From assembly GCA_022559845.1 (NCBI GenBank), contig CM040124.1, positions 67,045,491-67,109,490 on the forward strand: DNA of 64,000 bases, in the 5' to 3' direction. The translations under genes and the position numbers were made by a program. Positions 1 through 10,425 of the stretch are shown piece after piece; position 1 is the stretch's first letter, and each line of letters starts with the position of its first letter. Source of the stretch: Amorphophallus konjac. Its lineage: Eukaryota > Streptophyta > Magnoliopsida > Alismatales > Araceae. A model generated the notes under the pieces. It had not been told where the DNA came from, did not search any database, and was given only the letters and a program-made list of their open reading frames with translations.

Positions 1-689
1 TTAAACGCCAAAATAGGAGGCCACTCGGGGCGGTAATAAAAAGAAAATAACAGTGTGTGATATTGAAACTCTTGTTATTCTAGGAAGATAATTTAGTGCA
101 CAGCAGATTACTACACCGACATGACCACCTCTTATGTGGGTCGTGCCGGGTAGGAATAGGACACCGTCCACGCAGTGGTGGGACGGGGTCCGGACCATCA
201 TCGGGGAGATGTCCCCTTTCATATTTCTCATCCAGCCAAGGGCCTCGCAGTATTCATATTCCCCGGAAGATTGAGCCAGACGGGGGGTGTGTGATGTGCG
301 CCTCCCGGGACTTATCGGGGTTAAAACATCGATCGACATTTCGACAGCACCTCCCCATAATCTGGATTATGCCCAGGGGAGAATAGGCTATCACCCACGG
401 AGTGCCGGGATGAAAGCCGAGAAAAGGAGGGAGCGAACCTCCCACATTGCACATGTATGCCCTGGGGCAATGTTTGACTCTTCCCTTATAGGAGCCGGTG
501 ACACTCATGCAGTGGCAGAGCTCACCTTAGCTAAAGGGGTTGCTCATAAATCCGACGCGGATCAGTGGAACATAAGGGAGTCTGGCTCCCTTTGATTTAT
601 CCCCCGGACGGTGCTGGTGACTCATGGGCACTCCTGGATAGGTCTGACCAAGGGGTCGAAGACTCCATTGGGTGACAGGGCAAGCACTC

Positions 690-1041
690 GGCGCAACTGG
701 CTTGGGAATGAAGTTCCCGGCGCGAAGGCAAGAGAGTCAGGGGGGGCTCTCGGCGCAAGGGCAAGGAGGCCAGGTTCCCGGTGTCAAGGTGAGAGGGCCG
801 GGGTTCCAGGCGCGATGAAGAGAAGGCCAGGGAGTTCCTGACGCTGGCTTCCCGGCGCGAGGAGGAATTGCTCAAAGGGGGTTCCCGGCGCGTAGGGGAG
901 AAGGCCAGAGGATGGGCTTCCCGGCGCGATGGCAAAGCAGCCAGGGGTGTTCCCGGCGCGGCCAATACGGAGAGGTTCCCGGCGCGAAGGTAAGAAGGCC
1001 AGGGGTGGGGTTCTCGGCGCCAGAAGCCTTGCGCCGAGAAC
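690..1041 (+). repeat. Dispersed CCCGGCGCG motif array ending in a perfect 11-bp inverted repeat
   Basis: The core TTCCCGGCGCGAAGG, or close variants, recurs roughly every 25-45 bases and is often followed by AAGGCCAGG. Related cores reappear at 2140-2240. At 1010-1020 and 1031-1041 the arms GTTCTCGGCGC and GCGCCGAGAAC are perfectly complementary around a 10-base spacer, giving a 32-nt hairpin. The spacing is irregular, so this is not a simple tandem satellite. Confidence 0.7.
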
Positions 1042-1920
1042 TATTCACCCCTTTTACTGTGCATGGGGCCGAGATGGGTGAGGGCGTCGGGATGAGTTTC
1101 AGAGTTTTACGGCACCCTGTTTTGGGTTTCTTGACGATTCAAGATAAGGTAGGTGGATTCTGTGGGATTAAAATGGATCAGGGCATCAAATTTGAACTGT
1201 ATTAGGTTTGGGCTTTATAGAAACATCAGGATCGAGGAGGAATTAGGGAAGACCAAGGTCTAGAGAACCCCTGTCACCAATATTATGCAGAGCCCAGGGA
1301 CAGATTTGATGTGGTCGTTCATCACCCTAGGAGCCAAGAGATGGCTGTCTCTGGACCCAGAGGTGATTTCGACAATGCTAATAGACAGAATATAAGCATC
1401 TAGAACTCCGGAGTATCATAAACCTAGGTCATTGTATAGCTTTGCCTTATCCCGGAGGCCAAGGGATGGTCTGTCCCTGGCTCTGGAGTAAGCACGGAAA
1501 GCATTTGAAAACCCAGCGAAGCGGCAGACCGATGATCAGACTGGGGAGGGGATGACATGCTACGGCATCTAAGAGAAGATATAAGGGGATGGCAACAGAG
1601 CTTTGGAGAAAAACAACAGCAGGCGGCAACTGCGGCCCGTAGCGTTCATATATTAGAACATTGCAATTACATCCGCACATCAGAGGGAGTACATAGAAGA
1701 AGATATAAGAAGACTATGCCTTATTCTAGCGGTGTGAAAACCGGCTATCATAACGCAGAATACATCAGAAGAGGAAGAAGTAGAAGCAATCGAAATTAGG
1801 CGAGTGAACTACAGAAATAGGGAGGGGAGGGCGGAGCATTGACTCCTCTCCCTCCACGTTGCCCACCTTCAATCAGGCTTCGAACCCTCCTCTCTGCTTT
1901 CGCTCTTCTCTCTTTTCTTC

Positions 1921-2054
1921 TTTGGCCCTTCTGCCTCTCCTTCTCCCGGATCAGATTACAGGCTCTACTCTCTTCTCTTTTTTTTTCTTTGGCCCTTCTG
2001 CCTCTCCTTCTCCCGGATCAGATTGCAGGCTCTACTCTCTTCTCTTTTTTTGTG
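1921..2054. repeat. Tandem duplication, 67-bp period
   Basis: The pyrimidine-rich segment starting TTTGGCCCTTCTGCC at 1921 is repeated at 1988 with very few differences. The run of T between the copies is the likely slippage site. Confidence 0.85.
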
Positions 2055-2391
2055 GCTTTCTCTTCTTCTTCTCCGCTCTTTCTTTAATCGAGGGGAAAGG
2101 GGGTTTTATATCTCTCCTTGGTATCTTATCGGCAGGCCTGTCCCGGCGCGCCTCAATCGAAGGAAGACTTCCCGGTGCGTCGGACTCCAGCTTCCCGGCG
2201 CCGCTCTTGGGCTTCGACAAAGGGGATCCCGGCGCCACTTTTATATGCCCATTTAGGGCTTTTTAGACTTCACATATACCTCGGCCTTTATTGGTCCTTC
2301 AAATATATCAGAACCCGAGAAGGCCCTCCATTGGTGACACAGTTTCTATTGAGATCATTCGTAGACTTTCATCAGTTGGTAGACTGGGGTT

Positions 2392-2790
2392 TCATCGGCA
2401 TTGCCATCTGAATGATGACAAAGTCGGACATCATTTCATCGGTATCGTCACCTGAACGGTGACAAGACCGGACATCAGCTTTAGCCTGAAAAGACTTCAG
2501 CTAGGTGTATAGTCTGTGGAGACTCTTCTTTTGTTCTGACTTTGCAGAAGCCTTCACAATCTTTATTTGCTGGTTCTGGCTTTATCTTTATCTTTGCTCA
2601 TATCGCATCTGTCAATAAGCCGACATCTAACTTACTCTGACATGTTACCTGTGGATTCTCGGACGAGGCAGTAATACAGCTCTTATTGAGGTGTGATAGG
2701 AAGTCTCATCAGTCAGGTGACTGCTACTTCATCAGTGCCGCCGTCTGACTTACAATGGCACCGGACATCAACTTGGCCGGGAAAGGCTTC
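2392..2790. repeat. Short direct repeats with internal hairpins
   Basis: A unit starting TCATCGG and ending CGGACATCA occurs at 2392 and 2436 (44-bp period), with a looser third copy near 2728-2770. The second unit holds a perfect hairpin GTCACC-tgaac-GGTGAC at 2447-2463. The first has the covarying GCCATC-tgaat-GATGAC. No gene is seen here. Confidence 0.6.
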
Positions 2791-2924
2791 AGCCGGGTAG
2801 ATGGTTGACGAGCTTCATCATTGATCTTTCACTGTTGGTATGATCTTCTCTTCAATTCTGTTTCAGCCCTTGCTCATTTTCAAGGTGTCAACAGACACTT
2901 GCATAGACCTTGGCCTTATATGCA

Positions 2925-3185
2925 TCGACCTGTCAATAGGTTTTTCACAATGTGCATCGACCCATAGAAAGGTGCATCGACCTATCAATAGGCTGATACA
3001 CAACATGCACAGACCTTAGCCTTCATATGCTTAGACCTTGGCTTCATATGCTTAGACCTTGGCTTCATATGCACAGACTTGGATCTCTTATGTGCATCGA
3101 CCTGTGTAAGGTTGCTTGGTCATATGCATCGACCTGCTTCAAATGTGCATCAACCTGCTTCAAATGTGCACCGACCTGTGTTAGC
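2925..3185 (+). repeat. TGCA(T/C)-GACCT motif array
   Basis: TGCATCGACCTG, TGCACAGACCTT and TGCACCGACCTG recur about ten times with spacers of roughly 10-25 bases. The same core makes up the large arrays in the copia C LTRs, which lie in the opposite element orientation. Confidence 0.75.
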
Positions 3186-3579
3186 TTGCATTTGGCTGTG
3201 TGAGTTAAGTTTGCCTTGGACTGCATTTGTAATTCTTGTGTGTGTTGGCATGATATCTAGGATAGGTGGGCAAGGTATGAATGAATTGTTGGATTGGCTT
3301 CTCATGCTTAAATTAACTTTTATAATGAAGGCTTGTACTGTGACTGAATTGAGGAAACTATAGGAACTATGGTTAAGCCACTGTATATTTCATCTTCGTT
3401 GATTTAATATGAAACTGTTTATACCAAGTGCAGGTTCACATTGCCTTCAAACCAATGGATCTTTGGTAAGAATTTACTTCTAAAGTTCACTCATATTACC
3501 TAGATTGGGCTTGATGCATATTTCATGTTTTTGGGCTTAGTATGACTGCCTTGGGCAGTTTAGCATTTCCCCACTGCAA

Positions 3580-3823
3580 GTGTCGACCCCTGGGGTCGAC
3601 ACCCAGCTCCGTGGGAGCATCCTTTTTGGGCGGTCAGAACACCTGGATTTAGGTGTCGACTCCAGGAGTCGACACCCTCACCATGGGTGTGGCTTTTTGT
3701 GAAGGGGAGAGAACTCTCTCCAATTGGTGTCGACACTAGGTGTCGACACCTTGTCCCTTGGTCCCTTCTCTTTCAAAGGGACAGAACACTTGAAATTTGG
3801 TGTTGACACCAGTAGTCGACACC
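3580..3823. repeat. Four 25-nt palindromic modules, GGTGTCGAC-N7-GTCGACACC
   Basis: Modules lie at 3580-3602 (23 nt as written, with 11-bp perfect arms around one base), 3652-3676 (12-bp perfect arms around one base), 3726-3750 and 3799-3823. They sit in the U3 part of the LTR, upstream of the TATA box at 3998, and are separated by non-repetitive sequence of about 48-50 bases. Confidence 0.9.
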
Positions 3824-3997
3824 AGCTCAGGCGGATCCAAAGCGGGTCTGCGTATTGGGTTTCGAAATGCCCATTTTGTGGTCCGATTGGGTTGAGCTTT
3901 TACCCCATTACCCTTGGAGTTTCTCCACTAATTTAGGTGGTGTATTGAGAGGTTTTTATCATGGGCATTCTAGTCTTTTGTTAATCTATTTGCTGCC

Positions 3998-4006
3998 CTA
4001 TATATC
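3998..4006 (+). promoter_or_regulatory. Putative LTR TATA box
   Basis: CTATATATC in a GC-poor setting, about 1 kb before the LTR end. This matches the position of TATA-like sequences in the copia B and C LTRs. Confidence 0.45.
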
Positions 4007-4993
4007 TTTGCGATTTTACAAGGGAAGCATCGGAGTGGGCTAATACTTTCTATTCTCTTGTAGAGGAAGGAAGAAAGGGGGCGGCCACTAGGTGGATAGG
4101 AGAGGGCTTTGAGAGATAGCCATTTTCTGATGCTTGCAAGTACGATTGGAGCTAGGATTTGAAGGCCATCATCCTATACGAGTTACAAACGAGCTAGGAT
4201 CTTCAAGGAAGATGACTGGCTGCTCCATCCTGTTGTGGATTCAACTCCCTCCGACCCAAGCTTCGAGAAAAATCTTCTTATGGTCATTGGAGAACGAAGG
4301 GGAAACATTCTACATCTTTTACTCTTTTATTTGTGATGCTCTTCTTGATCTACATCCTGCTGTGAGCATATATTGATTATCTTGTATTTTCTGAATAAGA
4401 ATATTTCTGTGAGTGGTGTATGGAGCTGCATCTCCATGTGAGGATTTAGTGCGGGGTGAGTTCCCCGAGTGTGTGTGGTGTGCTGCGGTGGCAGCGTCTT
4501 GGGGCCAGGCCCCGTGCGTGTGACTCGCTGCAGAGGCAGCCTATGTGGTGTTGGGGTTCATCCCCGTGGTTGCTACTTCTGTAGCGTGTTAGTGAAGCCT
4601 CACCGGGTTTTGGTGAGGGGTGGACATAGGGAGCCCATCGTGGTCCCGAACCACCTAAAAATCTCCGTGTTCTTTGTGGCATGCCTGTGTGATTGTCCTT
4701 TTCTCCTATCTCTGTTCACCAGTCAACTTATAGATTTTTATTCACTGCACCACTACACATTGCTAAATCTGCTATTCGTGTTTGGCTTAGGCTCAATCGT
4801 TCAGTGCATAGATTATTCGAGTGAGATCGGAAAGATTGAGTGAACCTAAATTTCACTTCAGTTCAGTTTAGGGTAATTAACGTAGTTAGTTTTGTTTCCG
4901 TTGTAATTAGTTGAGTTTGTTTTTAAAATCCGCCATCTCGACTGGGGAACAATTCAACCCCCCTTCTTGTCCGCCATATACTCTGGGCCAACA

Positions 4994-5301
4994 TCCCTCA
5001 ATCGTATGAACATTGTCAGATGAAGACAAAATACATTATAGCACCTTTGTTCATATCCACTCAAAATTTCATGAATCCATACATGGCAACCATAAACAGA
5101 TGAGTGCATCCGGTGCCTTGGAATGACAGGGGCTTCATCTGCTTCTATTTGGTCGAGTATAGCCTCCCCGATGTCATTGTACATTTCCTCTTCTTCCTCA
5201 ATCAACTCCATGAGTAGTTGATTTAATGCTACATCATAATTTATACATACACAAGATGATGAATAAAGGGAGGAATAATGAGAGCATATGATGCCTATCA
5301 A
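4994..5301 (-). pseudogene. PIF/Harbinger transposase, N-terminal fragment
   Basis: The minus-strand product contains LIEEEEEMYNDIGEAILDQI, then HSSVYGCHVWIHEILSGYEQ and RCYNVFCLHLTMFIRLRD. This matches the region that precedes the DDE domain in plant Harbinger transposases and ALP1-like proteins, where a motif of the form L-S-G-x-x-x-R-C-Y-x-x-F-R-M is expected. Homology stops at the LTR border at 4993, so the whole catalytic DDE nuclease domain is missing here. It lies downstream of, and on the same strand as, the MYB/SANT and RNase-H1-like ORFs, which fits the two-protein organisation of Harbinger elements. Family assignment is by recognition of the motif, not by a search. Confidence 0.6.
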
Positions 5302-5373
5302 ATCTAAAGTTACTGATCAAACATATTGATACCAAATTACAATTCATGTTTCATTAAAACAAACAAAGGGATC

Positions 5374-5745
5374 CTAACGATGAACTATGAGCATGAAGAT
5401 AAGCCCTACTAATATTAGAAATAACATAAAGACACATAGCATAAGCAGGACAATGATGATGTATGACATTGAGGGGATTTCCATCGGCATCTTATTTCTT
5501 AGTTGGGGAGGGGTAACATCAACTGACTTGGATGGTTGCAGTGGACTAGAACCATGCATTGGGGTTGAATTGTCATTGCAGGTAGTCAAGACCCCAAAAT
5601 AAGTATGTTATGCCTCCTCCATAGAATAGAATCCCTTATACTGAGCTCCTGGATATCCATTAACTTGAGCGTAACATTCTGGCCAAGTGTAATATATACC
5701 AGGTGATCGACCAACCCACACTACATAACACTTATATTTTCCCAT
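5374..5745 (-). pseudogene. RNase H1 N-terminal-like (hybrid-binding) domain plus C-terminal transmembrane segment
   Basis: From ATG at 5745 the first 45 codons read MGKYKCYVVWVGRSPGIYYT and continue with WPECYAQVNGYPGAQYKGFY. This is the pattern of the RNase H1 N-terminal / Cauli_VI fold (Pfam PF01693): Y-x-V-x-x-G-R-x-P-G-I-Y, then W-x-x-C-x-x-Q-V-x-G-x-x-G-A-x-Y-K. That fold binds RNA/DNA hybrids or double-stranded RNA. A TAA at 5608-5610 interrupts the frame, which then continues in phase to 5374. The continuation is a Ser/Pro-rich linker followed by about 28 hydrophobic residues (IIIVLLMLCVFMLFLILVGL and on), ending in HR. The hydrophobic tail looks like a membrane anchor. It lies between the MYB/SANT and transposase parts on the same strand. 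Confidence 0.6.
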
Positions 5746-6107
5746 GTCAGTAGGTTTTTAGAAGCCTGCACAAAAGATTTGCACATGATAGAGTATCATC
5801 AACCAAAGTCTAAAGATGTGAAGATACAACATAAACATAATTCCACTAGAATGACAATGAAACAAAAAATAGTACTACGACTACATGATAGAAGGATGGA
5901 TCAAGAGTATGTCCATCATGTTAATCCAAACAGGCATCAAACCTACTAATGAGATACATGATAGAAGATAGACAAACACTATTTCCATCGTCGTACATCA
6001 GCTGACATCCAACCAGCAAATGGAAAAACATAAGACAAACCAATAAGACATCTAACAGACCTAACTAAGGATGCCTGATGGTGGATTTACTACACTGAAC
6101 AAGACAT

Positions 6108-6903
6108 CTAAAAATTGACATGAGACCCGATCCAATCCATCTTGTCCTCCTCGCTAAAGATCATGAAAAGTGCTCTATTTTGGGGATCCTTAATTAGGTC
6201 AAATGCTTTTATGCACAGATCACGGGGTAGACTCTCCATAGCTTTCAATGCCTCAATGCACTCCTTCATACTTGGGATAGCTTCCTGCCCATCAACATCA
6301 ATGTAATCTATATTGGCAACACCCGATGAGGATGCAGCACGGTCCCGGTGAAGCATTTTAATGATATTCATCCTCTCTCGACTAGTAGCAACTAAATTAT
6401 TGAGAGACTCATCACCAATCTTCCTTCGGCGTCCCCTTGCCGATGAAGTGGAATGCCTAGCTTTGTTCAGAGACCTTGATTCTTCATCCCACATGTGCAC
6501 CCTTGGGGTACCACTTGCTTGTGCTCCTTGGTTTGCATTAGGGATACCAAGAGACAATTCCATGCTTTCCATATCTAACCAGGGCACCTAAGAATTCAGC
6601 AACATGTTGGCTAGAAGATTGAGTTTGCATGCTCGCTATGGTCCCTACAGCATCTTCCCCTCTTGCAATGCTACTTTGACAAAGACACTCCATTTGTCTC
6701 AGGTATGGGAAAGATTTCATTTTAATGATCCGGTATTCTGGGAATTTCTGGATAAATTTGATGAAAAATAGAATATTAGAATAGAGTTTAATTTACATAC
6801 ATGTTTTAACATATCCAAATGTGTTACCACATTATACCTGAAGCAGTTCATCCCATGCCCCTTCATAACCTAGGACTGGCATCTGGGTACTTTCATCCCA
6901 ACC
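6108..6903 (-). pseudogene. MYB/SANT-domain protein, downstream exons (split gene, part 2 of 2)
   Basis: Continues the exon that begins at 47979-48281. At 6903 the frame resumes with GWDES, the end of the third helix region of the Myb_DNA-bind_3 (Pfam PF12776) family, where SGFGWDxxT is typical. The exon ends at 6838 with CAG|GT. A 90-bp GT-AG intron (6748-6837) follows, and the next exon starts KFPEYRIIKMKSFPYLRQME, again as in plant L10-interacting-MYB-like and Harbinger ORF1 proteins. Near 6590 the frame shifts, and the C-terminal part (polar, with ARGRRRKIG at about 6430) runs to 6108. The original is interrupted by copia B and carries at least one frame change. It is probably a DNA-binding accessory protein of a Harbinger transposon, although a host gene of the same family cannot be excluded. 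Confidence 0.65.
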
Positions 6904-6908
6904 CCAGC
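6904..6908. repeat. Target site duplication of copia B (left copy, CCAGC)
   Basis: CCAGC directly precedes the LTR start TGAAGTCCC at 6909 and is repeated at 47979-47983 after the other LTR. Both copies lie inside one MYB codon context that becomes continuous when one copy and the element are ignored. Confidence 0.95.
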
Positions 6909-8443
6909 TGAAGTCCCGCGATCAATGACACCCAAGGGGGGGGGGGTGACTTGGGTGATAAGAAATTGTAACAAAACTTTAACTGATTTAAAACAAGTGA
7001 AGAACAGTAACAAAGAAGTTCAGATTTATATGGAGACTGTTAGATCTAATAAAATCTATCACACACAATAGATCCTTGGTACTATGGCGGAGGTGTGAAT
7101 CCGAAGATTCTACTCACACAAGGTGTTATCTTCCTGACAAGGTTTGCCTTGTCGATCCGAACCTACCTTTTAATATACCAGAGATCTGATGTGAAGATGA
7201 TAAGTTGTGCTAGATCTAACTCGAGATTACAAAAGATCTAATCTACGTATGTGCTTGCACAGAATGGAGATAGGAGAAATGGATCAAACCACACAAGAGA
7301 AAACAATTTTTAGGTGGTTCGGATGCAACAATGGCAACCTACGTCCACCCCTCACAAACTGTGAGGATTCACACACTATATTGTAAGGGATTACAAGATC
7401 TGAGCACACACACACACACGTAGGAGTATAGGAACTCCAACAAAGGTGCAAGAGCACGAAACACATACAGATCTGACAGAAATCTAATACACACACACAC
7501 ACGGATCTAAGAAGATCCACACACACATGAATGTATAAGGATTACGAAAACACACACTTGAAGCTTAGAGAATATTAAGGGAGAAACACAAAAGAAAGAA
7601 CTCTGATTTTATCTCCCCCTGAGTAGGTGATGTAGATTTGGATGAAGCTTGAGTCTCCACTTAGTTTGGGGTTGATTTGCTTCAGATTGATCTTGAGAAG
7701 CCTTGAGATGGATGAAGAACTCCTTGCATAAAGTACTGTTCACGGAGCTACAGTAGCAACCTTCTTTCTCCCCTTGATAGCTTCCTTGATCTCCCCTTGG
7801 TGATTAGGTTTTCTTTGCCCCAAGAGTTGTTTTTATACAACTAGGATGGTCAAGGACAGCCCAAGACACAGATCCACAATTCCAGAGATGTCTGGAGACT
7901 TTAGAGATTAAAATAACATTGATAGATGCTTCAGCCTCGTGGAGAAAACAAAGTCAATAAAAGAGGCTTAGAAGGGGGCGGTCGACCGGGAATAGGTGGG
8001 CGGTCGACCAGAATTTTACAGAGGTTGAACCTTTCAACGCTGGGAAATCCGGTCGACCGGCCATGGGTTGGCGGTCGACCGAACTCTGTAAAATTGCAGA
8101 GTTTTGGGTGCTGGTAAATCAGGTCGACCGGACCAGTCTTCCAGGTCGACCGAACTCTGGAAATCCTGCAAAAATAGCAAAGTTCAGTCCATGAATCATA
8201 TCCATATAACAAGAGCTTCATGTCCTCATTCAATTCATGCATTTTGGTTTCAATCTGACTTTGATTATGCATTTGGAGATGTTCATTTGAGCTTCATATC
8301 CATTCTTACATTTAAGCTTTTAGCATTACACAAAGTGGCCTAGAACACATTCAAAGCTTGCTCGTGATTGCTTCGACAAGGCACGAGATGAAAACTGAGT
8401 TCAAGGTTTTGCTATCATCAAAATCACTTGGAGAGACTTAACA
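6909..8443 (-). repeat. Copia B 3' LTR
   Basis: 1535 bp, TG...CA ends. It has a poly-G run at about 6940 (the sense-strand C run typical of these LTRs), an AC microsatellite near 7410-7500, and a TATA-like TATAAAA on the minus strand near 7835. Three GGTCGACC modules lie at 7980-8151. It is homologous to 22715-23324 joined with 47059-47978. Confidence 0.92.
7980..8151. repeat. Three 30-nt modules, GGTCGACC-N14-GGTCGACC
   Basis: Each module has two copies of the self-complementary octamer GGTCGACC. Octamers start at 7980 and 8002, 8051 and 8073, 8122 and 8144, so each module is exactly 30 nt from end to end. The other LTR has a mutated set starting at 47515 with the same spacing, and a related module lies at 10791-10820. 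Confidence 0.9.
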
Positions 8444-8964
8444 ATCCTTCCCTTTTTGATGATGACAAAATATTGGATTATAAGAGTAATGGCATGCCTT
8501 GATAACCAAATTGCGTATGGGTAATGCATCAAACCAAGGATTCTTCATTGTGCAAGGCAACACAAACCATTCAATATACGCAAGCCATTCAATATTTTAT
8601 TTGCCAAGATAGATGGGAAATGAGAGACACGAGCCAACCATTTGATATCAAATACCAATTGTATTCATTTCATCATTTCATTACAAGGTACATTGATGCT
8701 TGAGAGAATGCAAGACTTCTAGACATCATATCAAAGCAAATGCAAGACAGACTCACAAGATGCAATGACGTAAAAAAAATTCCTCACAAATGACCATCCA
8801 TGCAAAACACAAGGACATGCATGCATAAACTATATATGAGGCCTGCATAACTACTTCTCCCCCTTTGGCATCATCAAAAGAAGGGATAGGATAGACGAAA
8901 AGAGAACCCGAAAGACACAAGACCTAAGGACACAGACTGGAAGAAGGAAACTAAAGAAAAATCC
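8444..8964 (-). other. Copia B 3' untranslated region with polypurine tract
   Basis: No ORF. In sense orientation the sequence next to the LTR reads AAAAAGGGAAGGAT, a good polypurine tract, at 8444-8457. The rest is AT-rich with no recognised content. Confidence 0.7.
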
Positions 8965-10425
8965 TTAGTGTCCATCTGCAGGAGGGTGATCCTCAGAAGG
9001 AGGAGGCTGATATCCAAGGCGGCGGTGGATGTCCTCAAGAGAATGGTCTTGAAGTTGAAGACGATCATGAATATGGCCAACGGAGATGTCACGGGCCGCA
9101 TCAAGGCGCTGCATTCCAAGAAGTGTTAAGTTCATGATGTGGAAGGCCTGGCTAGAATTAGCAACATTGTCTGTGAGGGTAGTCATATGGGTGGAGAGTG
9201 TGATCATCTGAGTGGAGAGAGTGTCCAAGACTGTGGAGAAGGAATCTATGCGACCTGACATAGTGTCAATCACATTACCCATAGTGTCTATGCGATCCCC
9301 AAAGGTAGAAAGTCGATCCCCAATGGTATCCACTCGAGTTTCTATCCCAGTAAGACGCCTATCAAAAGTCTCATTGTCTGCCCAAGAGTGCTGTCCGGCC
9401 CCTTGAGTAGAAGACTCCCCACGAAAGAACTATGGTGGGGGAGGCATCTCTGGATCCATGTGATGAGGTGAAGGTGGAGGAGGCTGGTCCTCAACCAGAA
9501 CTGGAGGGGGGGCATCCCCTTGACCTTGCTACTGCTCTTGTTCCTGCTCCTCCTCACTGTTAGCTTCTTCCCCATAAACTAGTATATCTCAACGTAGCTC
9601 GCCATCGGGACCATAGTAATATCCAAAATCTAAGAAGATTTTATGGTGGTTGTAGATATCGTCCTGTCTGACTCGAACAAATGTTTCATCACCAAGGTGA
9701 ATCCCAGCATATACAAACACTCCTGTCAGCTGTGAAGCATAAGGTAATGATCTCCTCAGTTGGGTTCGACATGTCCCGATCAAGTTTTTCATCAGCCGAC
9801 CCATGTTTACTAAGCTTTCATTCATAACATGATAAAATAGAAATCTGTGAACCTCTGTCACTTCATTTCTACTCCCACTTTTTGGATAGATAAGTGATGT
9901 AAACATGTGGTGTAGAATCCGATGTAGTGGTGAGAAATAGTTGACATTCAACTGAATCAAATCACTGACACCACGCACATAATCACAGTTTGTCATGGCA
10001 ATAAAAGTAGCCTCAACTTCACCATGACCAAAGGTCATGTCAGTACCCCTGGCCGAGACTCCTAAGGCTCGCTGAAAAAGATCGGGTGTAATATGTATCT
10101 CAACTTCTTGAACAACTGTGTATAGCTCTTCATTTCTCTCAATCAAGTTTCCATAAAATTGCTACACTAGGTTAGGATAATACCTAGTATATCTGGTGAC
10201 AAAATCACTCCAACCCTCTTGAATCTCAAAAAGTGCACATAAATCGGGCAAAATATCATTCACCTCATCGAAATCGACCAGTCGAGGGTCGATAATGGGC
10301 CGTGGAGGCAAACGAGGTGCACGACGAGGTGCAGGTGCCCGCTGTGGTGGAGGAGCCTGGGCCTCTCGTCTCTGACCGCTGGGTTCCCCTTGGGCAGAAG
10401 GCCAAGAACTCCGTCGAGGCGGCAT
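8965..10425 (-). pseudogene. Env-like / plant transposon protein, third ORF of copia B
   Basis: Two segments in one frame (10425-9589 and 9333-8965), with in-frame stops near 10148-10161 and 9586 and a disrupted Gln/Pro-rich linker between. The N-terminus is basic and Pro-rich (MPPRRSSWPSAQGEPSGQRR). The middle, about codons 90-280, resembles the putative plant transposon protein domain found downstream of pol in SIRE-type elements, for example FSPLHRILHHMFTSLIYPKS and NMGRLMKNLIGTC. The C-terminal segment has a regular hydrophobic spacing (IDTMGNVIDTMSGRIDSFST) that predicts a coiled coil. A signal peptide or clear transmembrane helix is not visible, so a true envelope role is unsupported. 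Function is unknown. Confidence 0.6.

Larger units (their letters stand above)
1..2270. other. Unassigned repeat DNA, no gene
   Basis: No reading frame in this stretch resembles a known protein; the open frames are short and mutually overlapping. It is moderately GC-rich and holds the CCCGGCGCG motif array and a 67-bp tandem duplication listed separately. The motif returns at about 2140-2240, so 690-2240 probably belongs to one element. Its type is not determined; an LTR or untranslated region of a retrotransposon is the likeliest reading because the neighbouring LTRs carry comparable motif arrays. Confidence 0.4.
2900..4993 (+). mobile_element. Right part of a Ty1/copia SIRE-type LTR, left border not fixed
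   Basis: The segment has the layout of the other copia LTRs in this window read on the plus strand: motif arrays, a TATA box at about 3998, a CCGAACCACCTAAAAATCTCC-like stretch near 4645, a run of C at about 4957-4962, then TCTGGGCCAACA at 4982-4993. Copia C and B LTRs likewise end with a C run followed within about 35-45 bases by a terminal ACA. The TATA-to-end distance, about 1 kb, also matches the other copia LTRs (about 930 bp). The Harbinger coding homology begins immediately after 4993. No primer site follows, so this is a solo LTR or the 3' LTR of an element extending leftwards. The left border and target duplication could not be fixed. Confidence 0.55.

Noticed and set aside
3753..4993. 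TCCCT at 3752 followed by TG as a possible left border and target duplication of the left LTR
   Set aside because: A five-base match next to TG is expected by chance in a stretch this long, and it would cut through the palindrome array.
8965..10425. Treating the third ORF as a proven viral envelope
   Set aside because: No signal peptide or membrane anchor is visible; only position and a plant transposon protein-like middle region support it.
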